From Macrothele yani (lineage: Eukaryota > Arthropoda > Arachnida > Araneae > Macrothelidae), in assembly GCA_039090855.1 (NCBI GenBank), contig CM077011.1:29913001-29977000 (forward strand): a stretch of DNA of 64,000 bases. Reading direction: 5' to 3'. Shown here piece by piece: positions 1 through 12,082 of this stretch. Positions within the stretch are counted from its first letter, which is position 1, and each line of letters starts with the position of its first letter. The position numbers were made by a program, and so were the translations under genes. The notes below the pieces were generated by a model. It saw only the letters and a list, made by a program, of their open reading frames with translations, was not told where the DNA came from and made no database searches.

Positions 1-127
1 GCATGTAGTACCAATGTACAACGCCAGTCTTCATAAATTCGCTGGATAATGAATGTATTGGGTCTCAAACCTTCACACCGCCGATGCATTCTGATTCTAG
101 ACAAGAACAAGAGCAACAACAAGAAGA

Positions 128-185
128 GTACACTAGGCCCTAAGAGTTGCTCATAGTGGTCATTAAACTCCCGAACGAAAAAATT
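128..185 (+). repeat. SINE-A 3'-end fragment
   Basis: Only the last part of the SINE-A consensus is present: the 'gttgctcatagtggtcatta' tail region followed by a short A-rich stretch. The tRNA head and middle are missing, as expected for a 5'-truncated or eroded copy. Confidence 0.6.
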
Positions 186-1086
186 CGAAGTGTATTGGAT
201 TCTGGGAAATGGCGTCTGCAAACAGACTCGTATAGGCAGATACAACTTCTTTTCTTGTTGACTAGTTCTTTAATCACAAAGTTTCAGAAGGTAAAGTCTT
301 ACTAATAACGAATAGATTTACCATACACTCACTCACTGTGCAAATCGGTGACTGTTATTCAACCATTCCAGAGTATAACGCCTGTGTATACTTTGCGTGT
401 TTTATCCTTATTTGTAGAACGAAATCAAGAATTTTTTGGATGAACTTGTTTGCTTGAATATATTAGGCTGTTGCTAATGAAATGTCTTAATACTGATGGA
501 AACTTCAAAAATGCAAAATACAGTGCAAAACGAACTTCATTGATTAAAATAGTCATTTCCAGCAGTAACACTCTTTTCCCAAAGAGACACAGGTCTCTGT
601 ATGCCGTCGAATGTCGAGTTTCGTATGGGTCTCTACAAAGGACTGGAAATTGCAATAAAAAAAATCCCAGAATGCAAAACTAAAAATGGATTTAAGATGT
701 GATTAATCATTGTGATATGAACTGCAACAGACTCCTAAGCTGCAAAACTTACAGATTTGAAATAAAAAGTTTCTAGATGCTTTTAATTTGGGATTTTAAC
801 AACCCGCATGAGCATCAAAGGGATTGTCCGCTCCTACTTAGGAACTGCTAGCTCCATGGAAAGGAGTGAACCAGCTGATATATATGTATTTCTCTCGCAT
901 TCGAGCAGTAAAAGGCATGGGCTGTGAACCATCCAATCACGGCAGAACCTTGTTGGCTTTACCTCGTATTTAAAATTATTATATCACATGTGAAGGCTTT
1001 CGGTTTTATTTTTACAATTTTATTGCTAATGCGACACAATACATGATATCTTCGAGGTGCAGCGAATGTGAAGATTTTTTCTACTT
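186..1086. other. Unassigned AT-rich DNA
   Basis: Short overlapping open frames near 425-683 occur on both strands and match nothing I recognise. No splice pattern, repeat or RNA gene is visible. Confidence 0.5.
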
Positions 1087-1087
1087 T

Positions 1088-1312
1088 GGGGGGTGTTGGG
1101 GGGGGAGGGTTAATGACCAACACGAGCAGCTCATAGGGCTACAAACAGTCGCCAGTCTCTAATTTAGGGCCACCGTTTCCAGGCAAACGACAGAATCAGC
1201 GTCATCAGGCGGACGCAATATCCATGCCTCAACAGCGATGCGAACCCAGGCCGATATCCGACGAATGGTCAGAGGCCAAAGGTTCAGACTACTCGGCCAC
1301 TGGGGCGACAAT
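1088..1312 (-). repeat. SINE-A, diverged copy
   Basis: In reverse complement the order is tRNA-like head, central 'ctaatttagggccac' block and 'gttaatgaccaacacgagca' tail, so the element lies on the minus strand. The T-rich/G-run end at about 1085 is the degraded poly(A) side. The B-box region is mutated, so Pol III activity is unlikely. Confidence 0.7.
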
Positions 1313-1923
1313 GTTTTGCTTTCCGTGTGTGAATTCTTAGTGAATCTATTGCATTTCCTCAGACTTAAGATTATGGTTGGGGGAAAGACAACCTGAACTA
1401 TCCATTTAACACTGGGTCACACACCATGAAACGGTGCACAGTAAAACATAATAAAATAATCATAATTATATTCTAAGACGTGAAAGAGTTTTGTGAAAAA
1501 CATTCGATTTTTTTGACGGCTGTGTTAATCTTCTTTCTCCAGTTTCATGTTCCTCTAGTTTTTCTTTTTTTTTTTCCTGCCAAAAGCTGTCATTTATTTT
1601 ATTTTCGAATTTACTTTCCTTAAAATTTCTCAAAATTTTAACAATGTCATATTTACTTGAAAGAAAGCCCGGTACGACTTCAGAATTTAACCCTACTTAC
1701 TTTTCATTCATCTGCAACCAGGACCGTAGCTAGCAGGGAGCTGGAGGCGGCTCATCCTCCTCTGCAAAGCAAGCAAGCCTCAGCCTGGAAGATCAATGCT
1801 GCTGTATATCCTCTGAACTTTTATTTTCGGTGATTAGCAGAAATTATTGCTGTGTTTCATTAAGAGCATAAGTACCCTATTTATTCGTGTATTGAACTTT
1901 TTTAAATGCATAATTGAAATGAT
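1313..1923. other. Unassigned AT-rich DNA
   Basis: Intergenic sequence with homopolymer runs (poly-T near 1565). I see no gene, repeat family or RNA. Confidence 0.45.
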
Positions 1924-2133
1924 ATAGCGGTCTAAGCGTTGCTTATGACCATTCATTCGAGATGTGTTCGGGTTCGAATTCCAGTGAGGCATGGATGTTG
2001 TGTTTGTCTCACGGCACTGACTCTCCCCCATCCCAAGGACCAGTGGCCCTAACTTAGGGACGGACGACTGCTTATAGCCTATTGAGTTGCTCACGGTGGT
2101 CGTTAAACCTCGCCCAAAAAAAGAAAAAAAAAT
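1924..2133 (+). repeat. SINE-A copy
   Basis: The copy starts inside the A-box region, keeps a B-box-like 'gggttcgaattcc', then the unique body with 'acttagggacggacgact', and ends 'ggtggtcgttaaacctc' plus an A-rich tail. The first bases of the head are lost. An open frame on the minus strand here (1834-2145) is only antisense SINE. Confidence 0.8.
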
Positions 2134-2566
2134 GATACAGCACAAGCAGGGGATAACTCAAAAGAAATTATTTCTCGGGGTGAATCAACAGGAACAGTTG
2201 TGCCAGTGATTCTCAACCACACAGGCACAGGACTTGTTGGTGTTAAGTTTCAGGGAAGAAAGAAATGACCCTTTCTTTTTTTCTCTCGAAGAAACGTAAA
2301 ATATAAAAGAATGTCACCCTACAAACCCACCAAAAAAAAAAAAAAGAAAAAAGAAAGGAAAACGACAGTGGCAGAGATGGATGCGAGTTGCACAAAAGGG
2401 TAAAATTATGTTCGTCACTTGCTAAGTGACTATGTGATGCTAAACTGCTGTTATGGAACTTCCATGTAGTTAATAGCATGAAGAGACGTAATGTCGAGAG
2501 AAGGGGATGTGGCGAATAGCTAAACGTGTGTCCCTCGTCGGAAATAATGTTAAAGGGAAATCCTTG

Positions 2567-2610
<44 letters not shown>

Positions 2611-3434
2611 CATTAAAAGTTTTCATATTCGTGTATTCCTGGTTTTAGGGTCGGTAGGAGTGATTTTATGATGCGTATGTGTGGAAGAAATTCGGTTTGT
2701 TGGCATGAATCTGGGGCCTCTTAGTCTTTGAGTGTGAAAGGGAGTGGCCGCTTAGGATGGCAAGAAGAAGCCCGTATTTGAGCACTAGCAAAGGAGATTG
2801 CGTGATAAAAGATGTAGAACAAAGTGGAACTGAAGAAGGGGAGTAGAAAGAGTCAAAATAAGAGATCAAAAACTCCTCGAAACTATTACGTGGATCCACG
2901 GAAATGGAATAGAATACTAAACAAAGAAATTAAATATCATAGTTTATCCAACAATGAGAAACCTGCAACTCCACCAGAATCAAGTAAATTCAGAGAATGT
3001 GATTTCTTTTTTATATTTTAGGATTTTTCAGTTTTCTTTCACCCCCACGTTTTTTACATTTTGTATTTTATTTTATTGTTTCTACTTTTTGGCATGAAGA
3101 AATGATTCGCCAGTGAAGTAAATTAACAAAAGGAGAAAAAAACAAAGAAGGACTTGCATCTGTATTTGTGAACAGATTTATTTTGTAGTTGAACACCGAG
3201 CTCCCCCCCCCCATAAAATAACCCTTCATCCCCTCCTGGGTCTGGGACCTAGTTACGACCGTACTGCAACACTCGTCAATTAGTGCTTGCTCTTATTTGT
3301 AATTTTCATACGACGATGCGCATCTGAGAAGAGTTTCCTATTCCTGATTTAAGATCTTGGAAGAAATAGAAATAAAAATCAATTAATGTGAACAATATTC
3401 AGCATCCTGATAAAAACAATAGATTGCTTCGTTT
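2134..3434. other. Unassigned DNA with a CG/AG microsatellite
   Basis: A compound (CG)n(AG)n microsatellite occupies about 2566-2610. The minus-strand frame 2243-2626 is a by-product of it (alternating Ser-Leu and Ala-Arg). The rest contains nothing recognisable, apart from a C-run at about 3203. Confidence 0.6.
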
Positions 3435-3523
3435 CAATTTTGGTTCTTTCTATCTGAAACCAGTTATAATTGGTTGATCTGAAACCAGTTATAATTGGTT
3501 TCAGATAGAGAGAAATAAAATTG
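3435..3523. repeat. Inverted repeat (hairpin)
   Basis: The arms read 'ctatctgaaaccagttataa' and, on the other side, its reverse complement ending 'ttggtttcagatag'. Pairing continues outward with 'caattttggttct' against 'agaaataaaattg', giving arms of roughly 40 bp around a very short centre. This is typical of a fold-back MITE remnant; I cannot assign a family. Confidence 0.6.
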
Positions 3524-4694
3524 AATATTTCTTAATTTAGGATTATTATGCTAAATTGGGAAATGGTTGATTCCTTCCAGTCTTACGAAAGGGACGCGGA
3601 AATTGAAAATAAATAAATAAAGAGTCTTCAGAAAGTAGAGGAACTCCATCCATAGCTATATGCTTCTGCATAAACACCCGATGAGTTATCTACCTCTCCC
3701 TCCGGTTTAAAGTTTGTCATAAAATTCTCCTCTTTCTTATTTCATGAGAAACAGAAGCAACTCATTAAATATACAGAGCCAGTTATGTCTTTCGTATAAG
3801 TAATGTTACGCTTGTTTACAGATGTTCAGTGAAAATAAATTCCAATAGCACATTATATTCATAAATAGGTGAAAGCCCCTCATTAATGACGGGGAAAATA
3901 AGATATGTAGAGTAATGTTTCAATAACTAGGTATTTTCTTTTTGTTTGTGATGTCCAAATGTGAAAGTATGTTTCATAAGCATTACAACAATGAATATTA
4001 CAACAATTAAAAACAAGCACTACGTCATACAGTTGTTACGTCACACGCTGGCATAATTCGCAGTTTCCATTCACGGAACACCTGCCCGGAAACACGAAAA
4101 TCAAAGCTTGACGTCACAAATATTTCTTTCTCGGTTGTTGCTATGGTGACGACTCTTTCCGCTACGCCACAAAAGTGAGACAAACGTTCACACGTTCAAA
4201 CAAAAGAAATTATATTATTTTAGATTCTACGTTGCTAGCTCTTGTTATAATAATTTGGAAACTCAAATTTTCAAGTTACAAACCTTACATTTCTTGTTTT
4301 TTTTAATGGTCTACGAAATTATACAACTTGCATTGTGGTATGTCAAATTATATTCTGACATGATGCTAACACGCAGTTCAACACGTACAGAAAGTACACT
4401 AGGTGAAAGAACTGCATATAAGCGAGAGAATGACATGCTACTTTGCCATAAAAGAAAATCTTAAACGAAGCAAATTAGCGGAAAAAGAAATGAAAAAGAC
4501 TCAGCAAAAAAACGTATAAAAACTTACTAGCTGTTGGCAACTCGGAATATTCTCGGGATACACATAACTGGAAAAAAGTGTGAGACTTTAAAGATGAAAT
4601 GTTGGTGTATTCTGGCTTGAAACTGATTCTAAGCAACGAAATAACGAATAATGAATCTTCATTTAAATTCATCTTTTGTGTTATGCTTATTTAA
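3524..4694. other. Unassigned AT-rich DNA
   Basis: No gene or repeat is recognised. Short frames at 4255-4672 lack any family resemblance. Confidence 0.45.
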
Positions 4695-4785
4695 TACAGT
4701 GCATCAATTTATGAAAGACTTAACCAGTTGTTAAAAAATAGCATTATGTATTAGTCATTTCTTTAATACAAATTGATGCACTATA
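4695..4785. repeat. Short fold-back repeat
   Basis: 'tacagtgcatcaattta' at the left is matched in inverted orientation by 'caaattgatgcactata' at the right, with 'gaaag'/'ctttaa' extending the stem inward. The loop is about 40 bp. Probably a small MITE remnant. Confidence 0.5.
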
Positions 4786-4970
4786 TCAACGATAAAGATG
4801 TTCAACTAAACATTTTCAAAGCCTTCGTTTTGGAAGAGTCAAACACTCCAACTCATTCAAACTAACTAATCATGAATGGCGTACAAATTCAGTGACACAA
4901 CGTTGGAGTTATATGTTATTAAGTCTAGCACTATGTGTAAATGTAACAAATGAAGGACGTTTCCGAAATT

Positions 4971-5241
4971 CTGGCGCAGTGGTCTAAGCGATGGCCTCTG
5001 ATCATTCGTCCGAAAAGGATCAGGGTTCGAATCCCGGTGAGGCATGGTTGTTGTGTTTGTCTTACGGTACTGGTTCTCTCCCTTCCCTGGAGCCAGTGAC
5101 CCTAAATTAGAGACGAGCGACTGCTTATAGCCCACATGGTCGTTAAACCTCCACTCAAAAAAAAAAAAAAAAAAAAACGGGCGACTGCTTATAGCCCACA
5201 TGGTCGTTAAACCTCCACTCAAAAAAAAAAAAAAAAAAATG
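4971..5241 (+). repeat. SINE-A with duplicated 3' tail
   Basis: Nearly complete SINE-A: A box 'tggcgcagtgg', B box 'gggttcgaatccc', body and tail. After the poly(A) run at about 5158-5176, a second copy of the tail block beginning 'cgggcgactgcttatagccc' and a second poly(A) run follow. Both tails share the same small deletion (lacking 'ttgagttgctcacgg'), so the second tail was copied from this element and not from another SINE. Confidence 0.85.
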
Positions 5242-5886
5242 CGGTGGGAGTGGGAAGTTATATGCACAGAGAGACATTTATTTTGTTGATTGAACACCAG
5301 AATGTCAATATTTCATTAACTTGTGGGCCAGGGTCGGCATTAGAATAGTGCAGACGATGCCGATGCGCAGAGCGCCAAGTTCAAGGGGTGCCGAGCTGAA
5401 TTTGTCTGTGTGTGTGTGTGCGTGAGAGAGAGACGGTAGAGTATATAAAAAAAAAATGAGGAAATACCCTGCGAGCATTATAATTCGAGACGATGAGTGA
5501 TGATGAATGGAGACGATAAAGGGTCCTGCTGTTAGTAGAACAATCAAAATTATCACAACAGAATATTGTTACAATTTAACGTCAAAACGGAGAGTTGTTT
5601 TTGGTGTTAACCTAGTTATCAATGCGCGTAACTATTAATTTATACATATCTTTCTCATGTGGCTGAAAAACCAATCAGCATTCAATATAACACACACGTA
5701 TACACATAAAGAAAAAAAAAAGGCTTGTGGGGGCGTGAACAAATATTGTCGAGGACGCTAAAGCTTTCTCTGCTCGCGGCTTTTGGATAAGTTTTGCGAA
5801 TTATTATGACAATTTCATGGAATTTTTTAATCGAAATTTTACTTCAAAAGTACCTTCATACTTCCACCCTTTAGTTAAAGTTTTGA
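5242..5886. other. Unassigned DNA
   Basis: Contains a short GT/GA-rich stretch near 5404-5430 and A-runs; no gene or repeat recognised. Confidence 0.4.
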
Positions 5887-6225
5887 AGGAAACCATATTA
5901 TAGATATGTTTCTCGGTATTTGGGTCTGTTTACAAAAACTGAGAATTTACATGGTCATGGGGCTAATCTAGAAGAAACGATGTCTAGATCTGCCTTGGAC
6001 GATAAATATCTAGCTAGGGCTATCTTGAACTTGGCTTGGGCGCGTTTGGAAGAAACAGTACAATATTCTAAAGCAATTTACTATTATGCCTTACAAGAGA
6101 AAAAGGTTGAACCAATACATCCTTCTAGTTATTATTTATGGAGTAGAGACATGGACCTTAACTATAAAACACATACAGACGTTGGGGACAATTCGAAGAA
6201 GCTTGGGGAATGCATCTTGGTATAA
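5887..6225 (+). CDS. Unrecognised open frame, possible exon or gene fragment
   Basis: A frame open from just after a TGA at 5884 to a TAA at 6223-6225, about 112 codons. There is no ATG near the start; the first good ATG is internal (Met of 'EETMSRSALDD'). Unlike other frames in this AT-rich window its residue content is protein-like, including 'YLARAILNLAWARLEETVQY' and 'HPSSYYLWSRDMDLNY', with no low-complexity or transposon motif. It could be part of a host exon, a processed pseudogene fragment or a chance frame. I do not recognise the family and assign no function. Confidence 0.3.
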   Translation, partial: RKPYYRYVSRYLGLFTKTENLHGHGANLEETMSRSALDDKYLARAILNLAWARLEETVQYSKAIYYYALQEKKVEPIHPSSYYLWSRDMDLNYKTHTDVGDNSKKLGECILV

Positions 6226-8205
6226 CCAATAAGCACTGTAAAAAAACAAGTGGTGTGAAGTCACGGAAAATTCTTAAAAATAAGTGCAACAAACCTTCTT
6301 GTAGGTGTTCAGCTTTTAATGAAATTTCCGTTTCTAAAAGTTCTCGTTTGTTCTAACTTCCGTATTTTGACAGATTTTCCGTAGTCAGTAATTCCGTTTA
6401 TTTAAGTAAATACTGTTCGGGGTTTTTCCGTACTTATTATAAAAAAAGAATAAAAAAATTGTCAGAATTTTCAATTTTAACACTTTCATATCCTTACCCG
6501 TTTGCACTTAGTGTGGAGGCACAAATGGCATTAACTGCCAGGTATAAATAAAAATTCTTGTACTTACGGTATTAACTCTGTTATTTAGATCCAACTCAGG
6601 CATATACTGTACGTTACCGCCGCATCAATCGCCGAAATCGCTTCAAATCGTGCTTAATCAGTGGTTGTTTCAATAGCTGGATAATCTAATACTCGAAACA
6701 CCAAATAATATCCAAATCACGTTAACTTGATAGCAATTTGAGACTCCAACGACAAAGCGAACGTAATATTCAACATCACATATACATAAAATATCATTCG
6801 ATGTCTCTAAACAACCTCTCTCCAAAACAATTACAATGACCTCACAATCCAACCGACTTCTAAACGAGAGCCAGCTCATACACTGTAAACATCACTTATC
6901 GGGCTCATTAACATACGTCATTCAACTTTTGACCTAGCGTCATGTTGCCAAACTAACATTCGTCGAGAGAAAAAATGTAGGGTTAAGATCAGAAAATGCT
7001 TAAGGACAATGAACTATAATTTACATAACAGGAGCCAAACAGGAAACTTACATTACACATTTTATATAGGCCAGCAGACACTTTCTAGATGCCCCACTTT
7101 ATCATGAAGTATTTCAGAATTCTTGTGAAATGTCGCATGAGTTTTTCTTTGGAGGAAGAAATTGGATATTTAATGTCAAGCGTTTTGGTTTCAGGATAAG
7201 TGCAATATCAGTAATGCTTTTGAAGCAATGATGACGCCGTTAATCGTACGATCATAAAATGCATGCAAAATCTATCTCTGAAACTTGTTTAAATATATTT
7301 TGCTGAAAACGATAGAACACGGTCCTAATTTTGTGCTTTCTGAAATACATTCTGCAAACATCAAATTGAAATTCATTTATATTCGTAGCCAAATGATAAT
7401 AAGTGAAAATTCACAGTTTAATGAAATAAACTGCAATGAAGGAAAGTTTTGGAATTCAATAAAAATTGCGAAAAATACCAACATTCAGTACCAGCTGTTG
7501 GTTTCAGAATGGTAACAACATAAAAAAATGAAACAATTGTTACTTAGTCTTTGTTCCGTGAGTCTGATTGCAATTAAATCACTTTACACTCGCGCTCCAA
7601 CAACGAAATTACGATGCTTGTGTTGTCATTTTCCTTGCATTATTTATTCGTATTATCGTTTTAATGAAAAGCAGATTTGTTATCTTTGAGATTAGGAACT
7701 GGTTTTGATTTCTTCTGTAGGTAATAAGCGTAATTTTTCTGAAATTTTGAACCACAGAATTTTAAGAATTCACAATCACGAGATGCAACGACGAACCGGT
7801 GTTGACTTTGGATTCGTTCGACAGACATAACCGGGATGCGCGGCTTTTATCAAATATATGTGTGATACGGAAATTGTGACATCAAAAGTAAGCGCACTTC
7901 AAATATGACTTATTTTCTCTTTTGCTTAATTTGAACGTGATCGTATACTTATATGATTCATTTACTTAAACGAGTAAAATTCTTATTACATTTAAGTAAG
8001 AAACTTATTTCTTTATCCAAAATGCAATTCCTTTATTATAAAATGCCATTCGTCGTAGAAATAGTTAGTTTGAAGGGTAAGTGTTTTAAGCACATGTTAC
8101 AAGGTGCACATTTTATGTATATGATGTAATGCAAAAACATGTATTTTAGGCATGAGTTAAAAAGCTCTATGAATTTTTCATTGCAAAGGTGATTAAATGT
8201 TTTCT
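6226..8205. other. Unassigned AT-rich DNA
   Basis: No coding signature, RNA gene or repeat family was recognised. Small frames (6670-6879 minus, 7285-7515 plus) look random. Confidence 0.45.
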
Positions 8206-8375
8206 TTTATTTTGGGGTTTAACGATCACAGTGACGACCACATATAATCATTTGCCAGTCCAGAATTTAGTCAGGGTGTAAGACATGTAACACACCATCC
8301 GAGATTCGAACTTAGACCCAGATCGGACGACTGGTCTGAAACCTATACCTCTGCCCACTCGATCACCAGGCTGGC
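8206..8375 (-). repeat. SINE-A, old diverged copy
   Basis: The reverse complement shows the tRNA-like head with 'gagattcgaactta' as a decayed B box and the tail 'ggggtttaacgatcaca'. The central block is shortened. Divergence makes it one of the older copies. Confidence 0.6.
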
Positions 8376-10954
8376 AATTATTACATATTTGTCATTCCGA
8401 CCACTTGCCGTAAGGGATAATAATTGTAAAATATACATAACTGTTGTATGAGCGTAGTTATTTATTGTAAAGCCCATGGAAGGGTAAATTCTGTAACGCA
8501 GTTATTGCAAACTACTCATTTTATATAGTTTCCTTATTGTTGTGTTTGTGTAATACAACTATAAATTTCTGGCAGTTTGCTGATGCTTTTGTAACTTGTT
8601 GGAATGTTATAATATGCTTTTAAGTGTGATTTTTGCTGGTAAATTTGAAATGATGGTCTCGCCAATTTAAAAGTTCACTCTTTAATTGCACCAAGTCTTC
8701 CCATGAAGTCCTTACCATGTAAAATTCATCCTGTAGTTATGAACTCAACTTCTCTCGTTTAATTTTATTAAGTTCAGTTACTGGAAAAAAAAAAGTTTCT
8801 AAATTGCTTCACTTTCACGTCGTTTAACAAAATGACAAGGAATAAAATTTTTTAAATGATTTAACGAATGGAAAGCGCGTAATAACAGTTGATAAAACTT
8901 TTCGCCGAAAGCGAAGAAATGTAAAATTTTTAAACAAGGCGTACTTAAAAAACTTTTATGATTCAAAAACTTATAAGAGATCCACTTTTTCAAAATGCCC
9001 ACAAAATTTCCAGAAAGTAGTTAGACTTGAACAATTTTTTCATCGCACGCTTCAAAAATTCCATATAAACTGTGATGAGTGGCACCAGTCTATAACTATA
9101 ACGCTGACACTATTTTTTGCTTATTTGAAATGTTTTCTATGTCTGTTAGTTCTCAACATTCTGTTATTTGAACTTATAAATTAAAGGAAATTGCGATGAA
9201 TTAATTTTTTGTGATGATGGCTGATGTTTTGCATGAAACATCAATGAGTGCTAAGCCAGACAGGTATATGTATTGTCTATAATACCTGTACATGCTGGTA
9301 ATTTTTTGTTTAGTGCGCAGTCGTATATTCACGAAATTTATTTGTTTGTAGTCGCATATTCATGCACTTACAAAAAACTATAAATTAATAAATAAATACA
9401 ATGTGATGGAATATATTATGATTAAGATGCACATGTACTTTTTTTCGTTGATTTTCCTTTGAAATTAAATATGCAGATAAAGTCAGGCTCACAGAACTAG
9501 AACTATGAAAATCTTGATATATTTTACATTCAGTACCTTCTATGAGAAATATAATATTAACCCTCTGCATCTAGAATGCCGAAATGCTTGAAATTTGAGC
9601 TCCCTACTAAATTAAAATTAAGGCCGTTTTTTAAAATCTTGAAAATAGCACTGTAGTTTTGCAGAGAAGTTTAATTAATATTCATCAAAAGAGAAGTACT
9701 AATAAGACTAGAAGCATCGCTTCAGTGAAACAGAAATATATAAAGCTAATGACGTATTATTCATTTAGAAACTTATACACAAATTTAAATTGAATTTTAA
9801 ACGGGTTTACAGATTTAAACAATACTTTTAAGTGACAGCTGCTGTATGTACCCACGTTTTGGCATCGTGTTTATCGAACAGACCCTTACAGATGCATTTA
9901 CAGAAATTGTATTTACCAATCCTATGTATTCACGAAAATTACCTTTACTTATGCTGTAACATTCTTCCAATTAAGGAAACCATATATCTGTTTCAAAAAA
10001 GCCAAATATCAAACTTAAATTCTATAAATCGGACTCTTCACGTGCGTTTAATGAACCACATTCACGGAAGAGGTTATGCATTTTCGGGTATCTATTAACT
10101 AAGCTTATGTTTATTGACAGCTGCTAAACATACGCATGTGCTGTAAACCTACGGAGTTGTGAGACATATGTGATTCCGCGAAAATCTTAAGTGATTCAGA
10201 ATATCACATTTTGCAAATTCGAAGCGGAAGAACTGATATGTTATGAATTTTAAATACCTTAATTTGGTAAGTGCGCCAAATTACACCCACTACGTATCTA
10301 AGAACCATTATTCTGCAGATAGAATAAGCTAAATAAAATATTCCAGATTTCGCTAGAAATAGTCATACATTTGAAAAATAAAAAAAGCTCATGCTTGATA
10401 TTTCTCCTAAAATTTTTACTAATATAAAGTTTTACCGAAATTTATCAAAATGAATACTTTCTAACCTTTAAAGTTATAAGCACTGCATTGACGGAGATTA
10501 AGATATTAAAATAACTTCGAAAATATTACTTTTCGTCAAACTGAAGACAGTGAATATCAGATTAAAAAATAATTCTTTTTAACATTTTTTCAGTTTTGAT
10601 AATATCACTAAATGTAATGAAATCTGTTAGAGTATTTGGGACGTTCGACAGAAACGCTACGGAATGATTAAGTAACAAGAGATATCGAACACATCTAGAA
10701 CGTATGCCAAGCGCAAACACAGGTAATTATTTGGTGGGGGGGGTTGAATAGATGTCATAAAATTTCAAAACTTAACACAAACTGTGTGATAGCGACTTAA
10801 AACTAATAATATTCTGTGAATTTTGTACTACATAAACTTTGAGGCAATTTGTAGAAAATAGCTAATGATGGTGTAGTCGACTAGCACCTTTGCATTCGTG
10901 TGAAAATAACAATGAAGCTTGCTCAAGCGATTGCTGGAAGAGATTGAGAACAGA
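8376..10954. other. Unassigned AT-rich DNA
   Basis: No recognisable gene. A frame at 9832-10098 starts with GTG and matches nothing I know. A small palindrome 'gatgttttgcatgaaacatc' is present at about 9221-9242. Confidence 0.4.
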
Positions 10955-12082
10955 GATGGGGAACCTCAGTTATGCGTTTTTCTAAAAGCCTTAAAACGTA
11001 CATATGTTAAAAACGTATAAAATAAATTTCTAAATGTTAAATACCATTGTAAAATTTTAATGCATCCAAACAGAAAAAGAAAAAGAAGGAGAAAAAAGAA
11101 ACTCGTAATTTTAGATTACCCTAATTTGTTATGTAAGACATACAAACATGAATACTTTGTTTGCTACCCTAAGACTGTCCATTTTTGTATTAAATTTTTA
11201 TTCTAATTTCATTAAAAATAAATCGATTAAGAAATTCTGTAAGATTTCATATTTTAAATGTATGAATTTCCTTCATACAAAACTTACTTTTGAAAAGCTT
11301 GGTAGTAAATGTGAATAATATTTTGAAGTTTTTTTTCACCACAAAACTTCACCTTTGAAAAGCTTGGAAGTAAATGTGAATAATATTTTGTGTTTTATTC
11401 AATACCCCTACGAAACATTCTTTACTTACAAACAGCGCTCTTTTCAAAGCAGTTTGCTCACTAGCTTATTTAGCATTAGTGTCGAGTAAAATATTCTCCA
11501 ATCAATGCTTGTTTACAATTTCTCAAATTCATAGAAAAAAAAAGATAGCTCCGAACGTTAAATATTTAGTAGGTTTTTAATTGCACAACCTAGTTCACAA
11601 GTGCCGAAAAAAAAAAAAAAAAAAAAAGCCGCTTGCACCACTCCGAAAAAAAAAAAAAAAAAAAAAAAAAAGCCGCTTGCACCACTTTGAAAAAAAAATG
11701 CTATAGCTTTCCCAAAAGTTGGTAGCACGTTTTACTCAGAGCGTGGAATGCGAAGCTGATTTTTATTCCAAACCGAAAGTAAATTGCAATAATACAAATT
11801 TTTCATACAAACAGAAAGTAAACATCACGGTTCTACTTTGGTTGCACCAAAAGCTCAGCAACGCTCTTTCGATTCTGTCAAATTTGTAACATACCGGGTT
11901 ACATATGTACGAATCAAAGAACTGTGTGTTTTTGATAAACTGAAATACAAAATTTTACGTATAACCTTAAAAAGCGTATAACGGAACTGAAAAAGCGATA
12001 GGAACTACAGTAAAATATAGAGACTACCGCAGAATATAAATGTCGAAAACGTGTAACTGGAATACATACAACCAAGGTTTCA
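10955..12082. repeat. pogo-like non-coding repeat, copy 1
   Basis: The left edge 'ggggaacctcagttatgcg' and the right edge (reverse complement 'gaaaccttggttgtatg') form diverged terminal inverted repeats resembling the '..ACCTCGATTATACG' ends of pogo/Tigger-type elements. Colinear similarity with 21231-23215 runs through the interior: 'taaatgttaaata', 'tttagattac', 'aagcttggtagtaaatgtg'. A fragment of about 55 bp ('acctttgaaaagcttgg...') is duplicated in tandem at 11280-11390, and 'gccgcttgcaccact' plus poly(A) is duplicated at 11606-11692. There is no open transposase frame. Confidence 0.5.

Noticed and set aside
2243..2626. Minus frame starting MKTFNALSLSLSL, signal-peptide-like
   Set aside because: The hydrophobic start is generated by a (CG)n(AG)n microsatellite and A-runs; no further domain.
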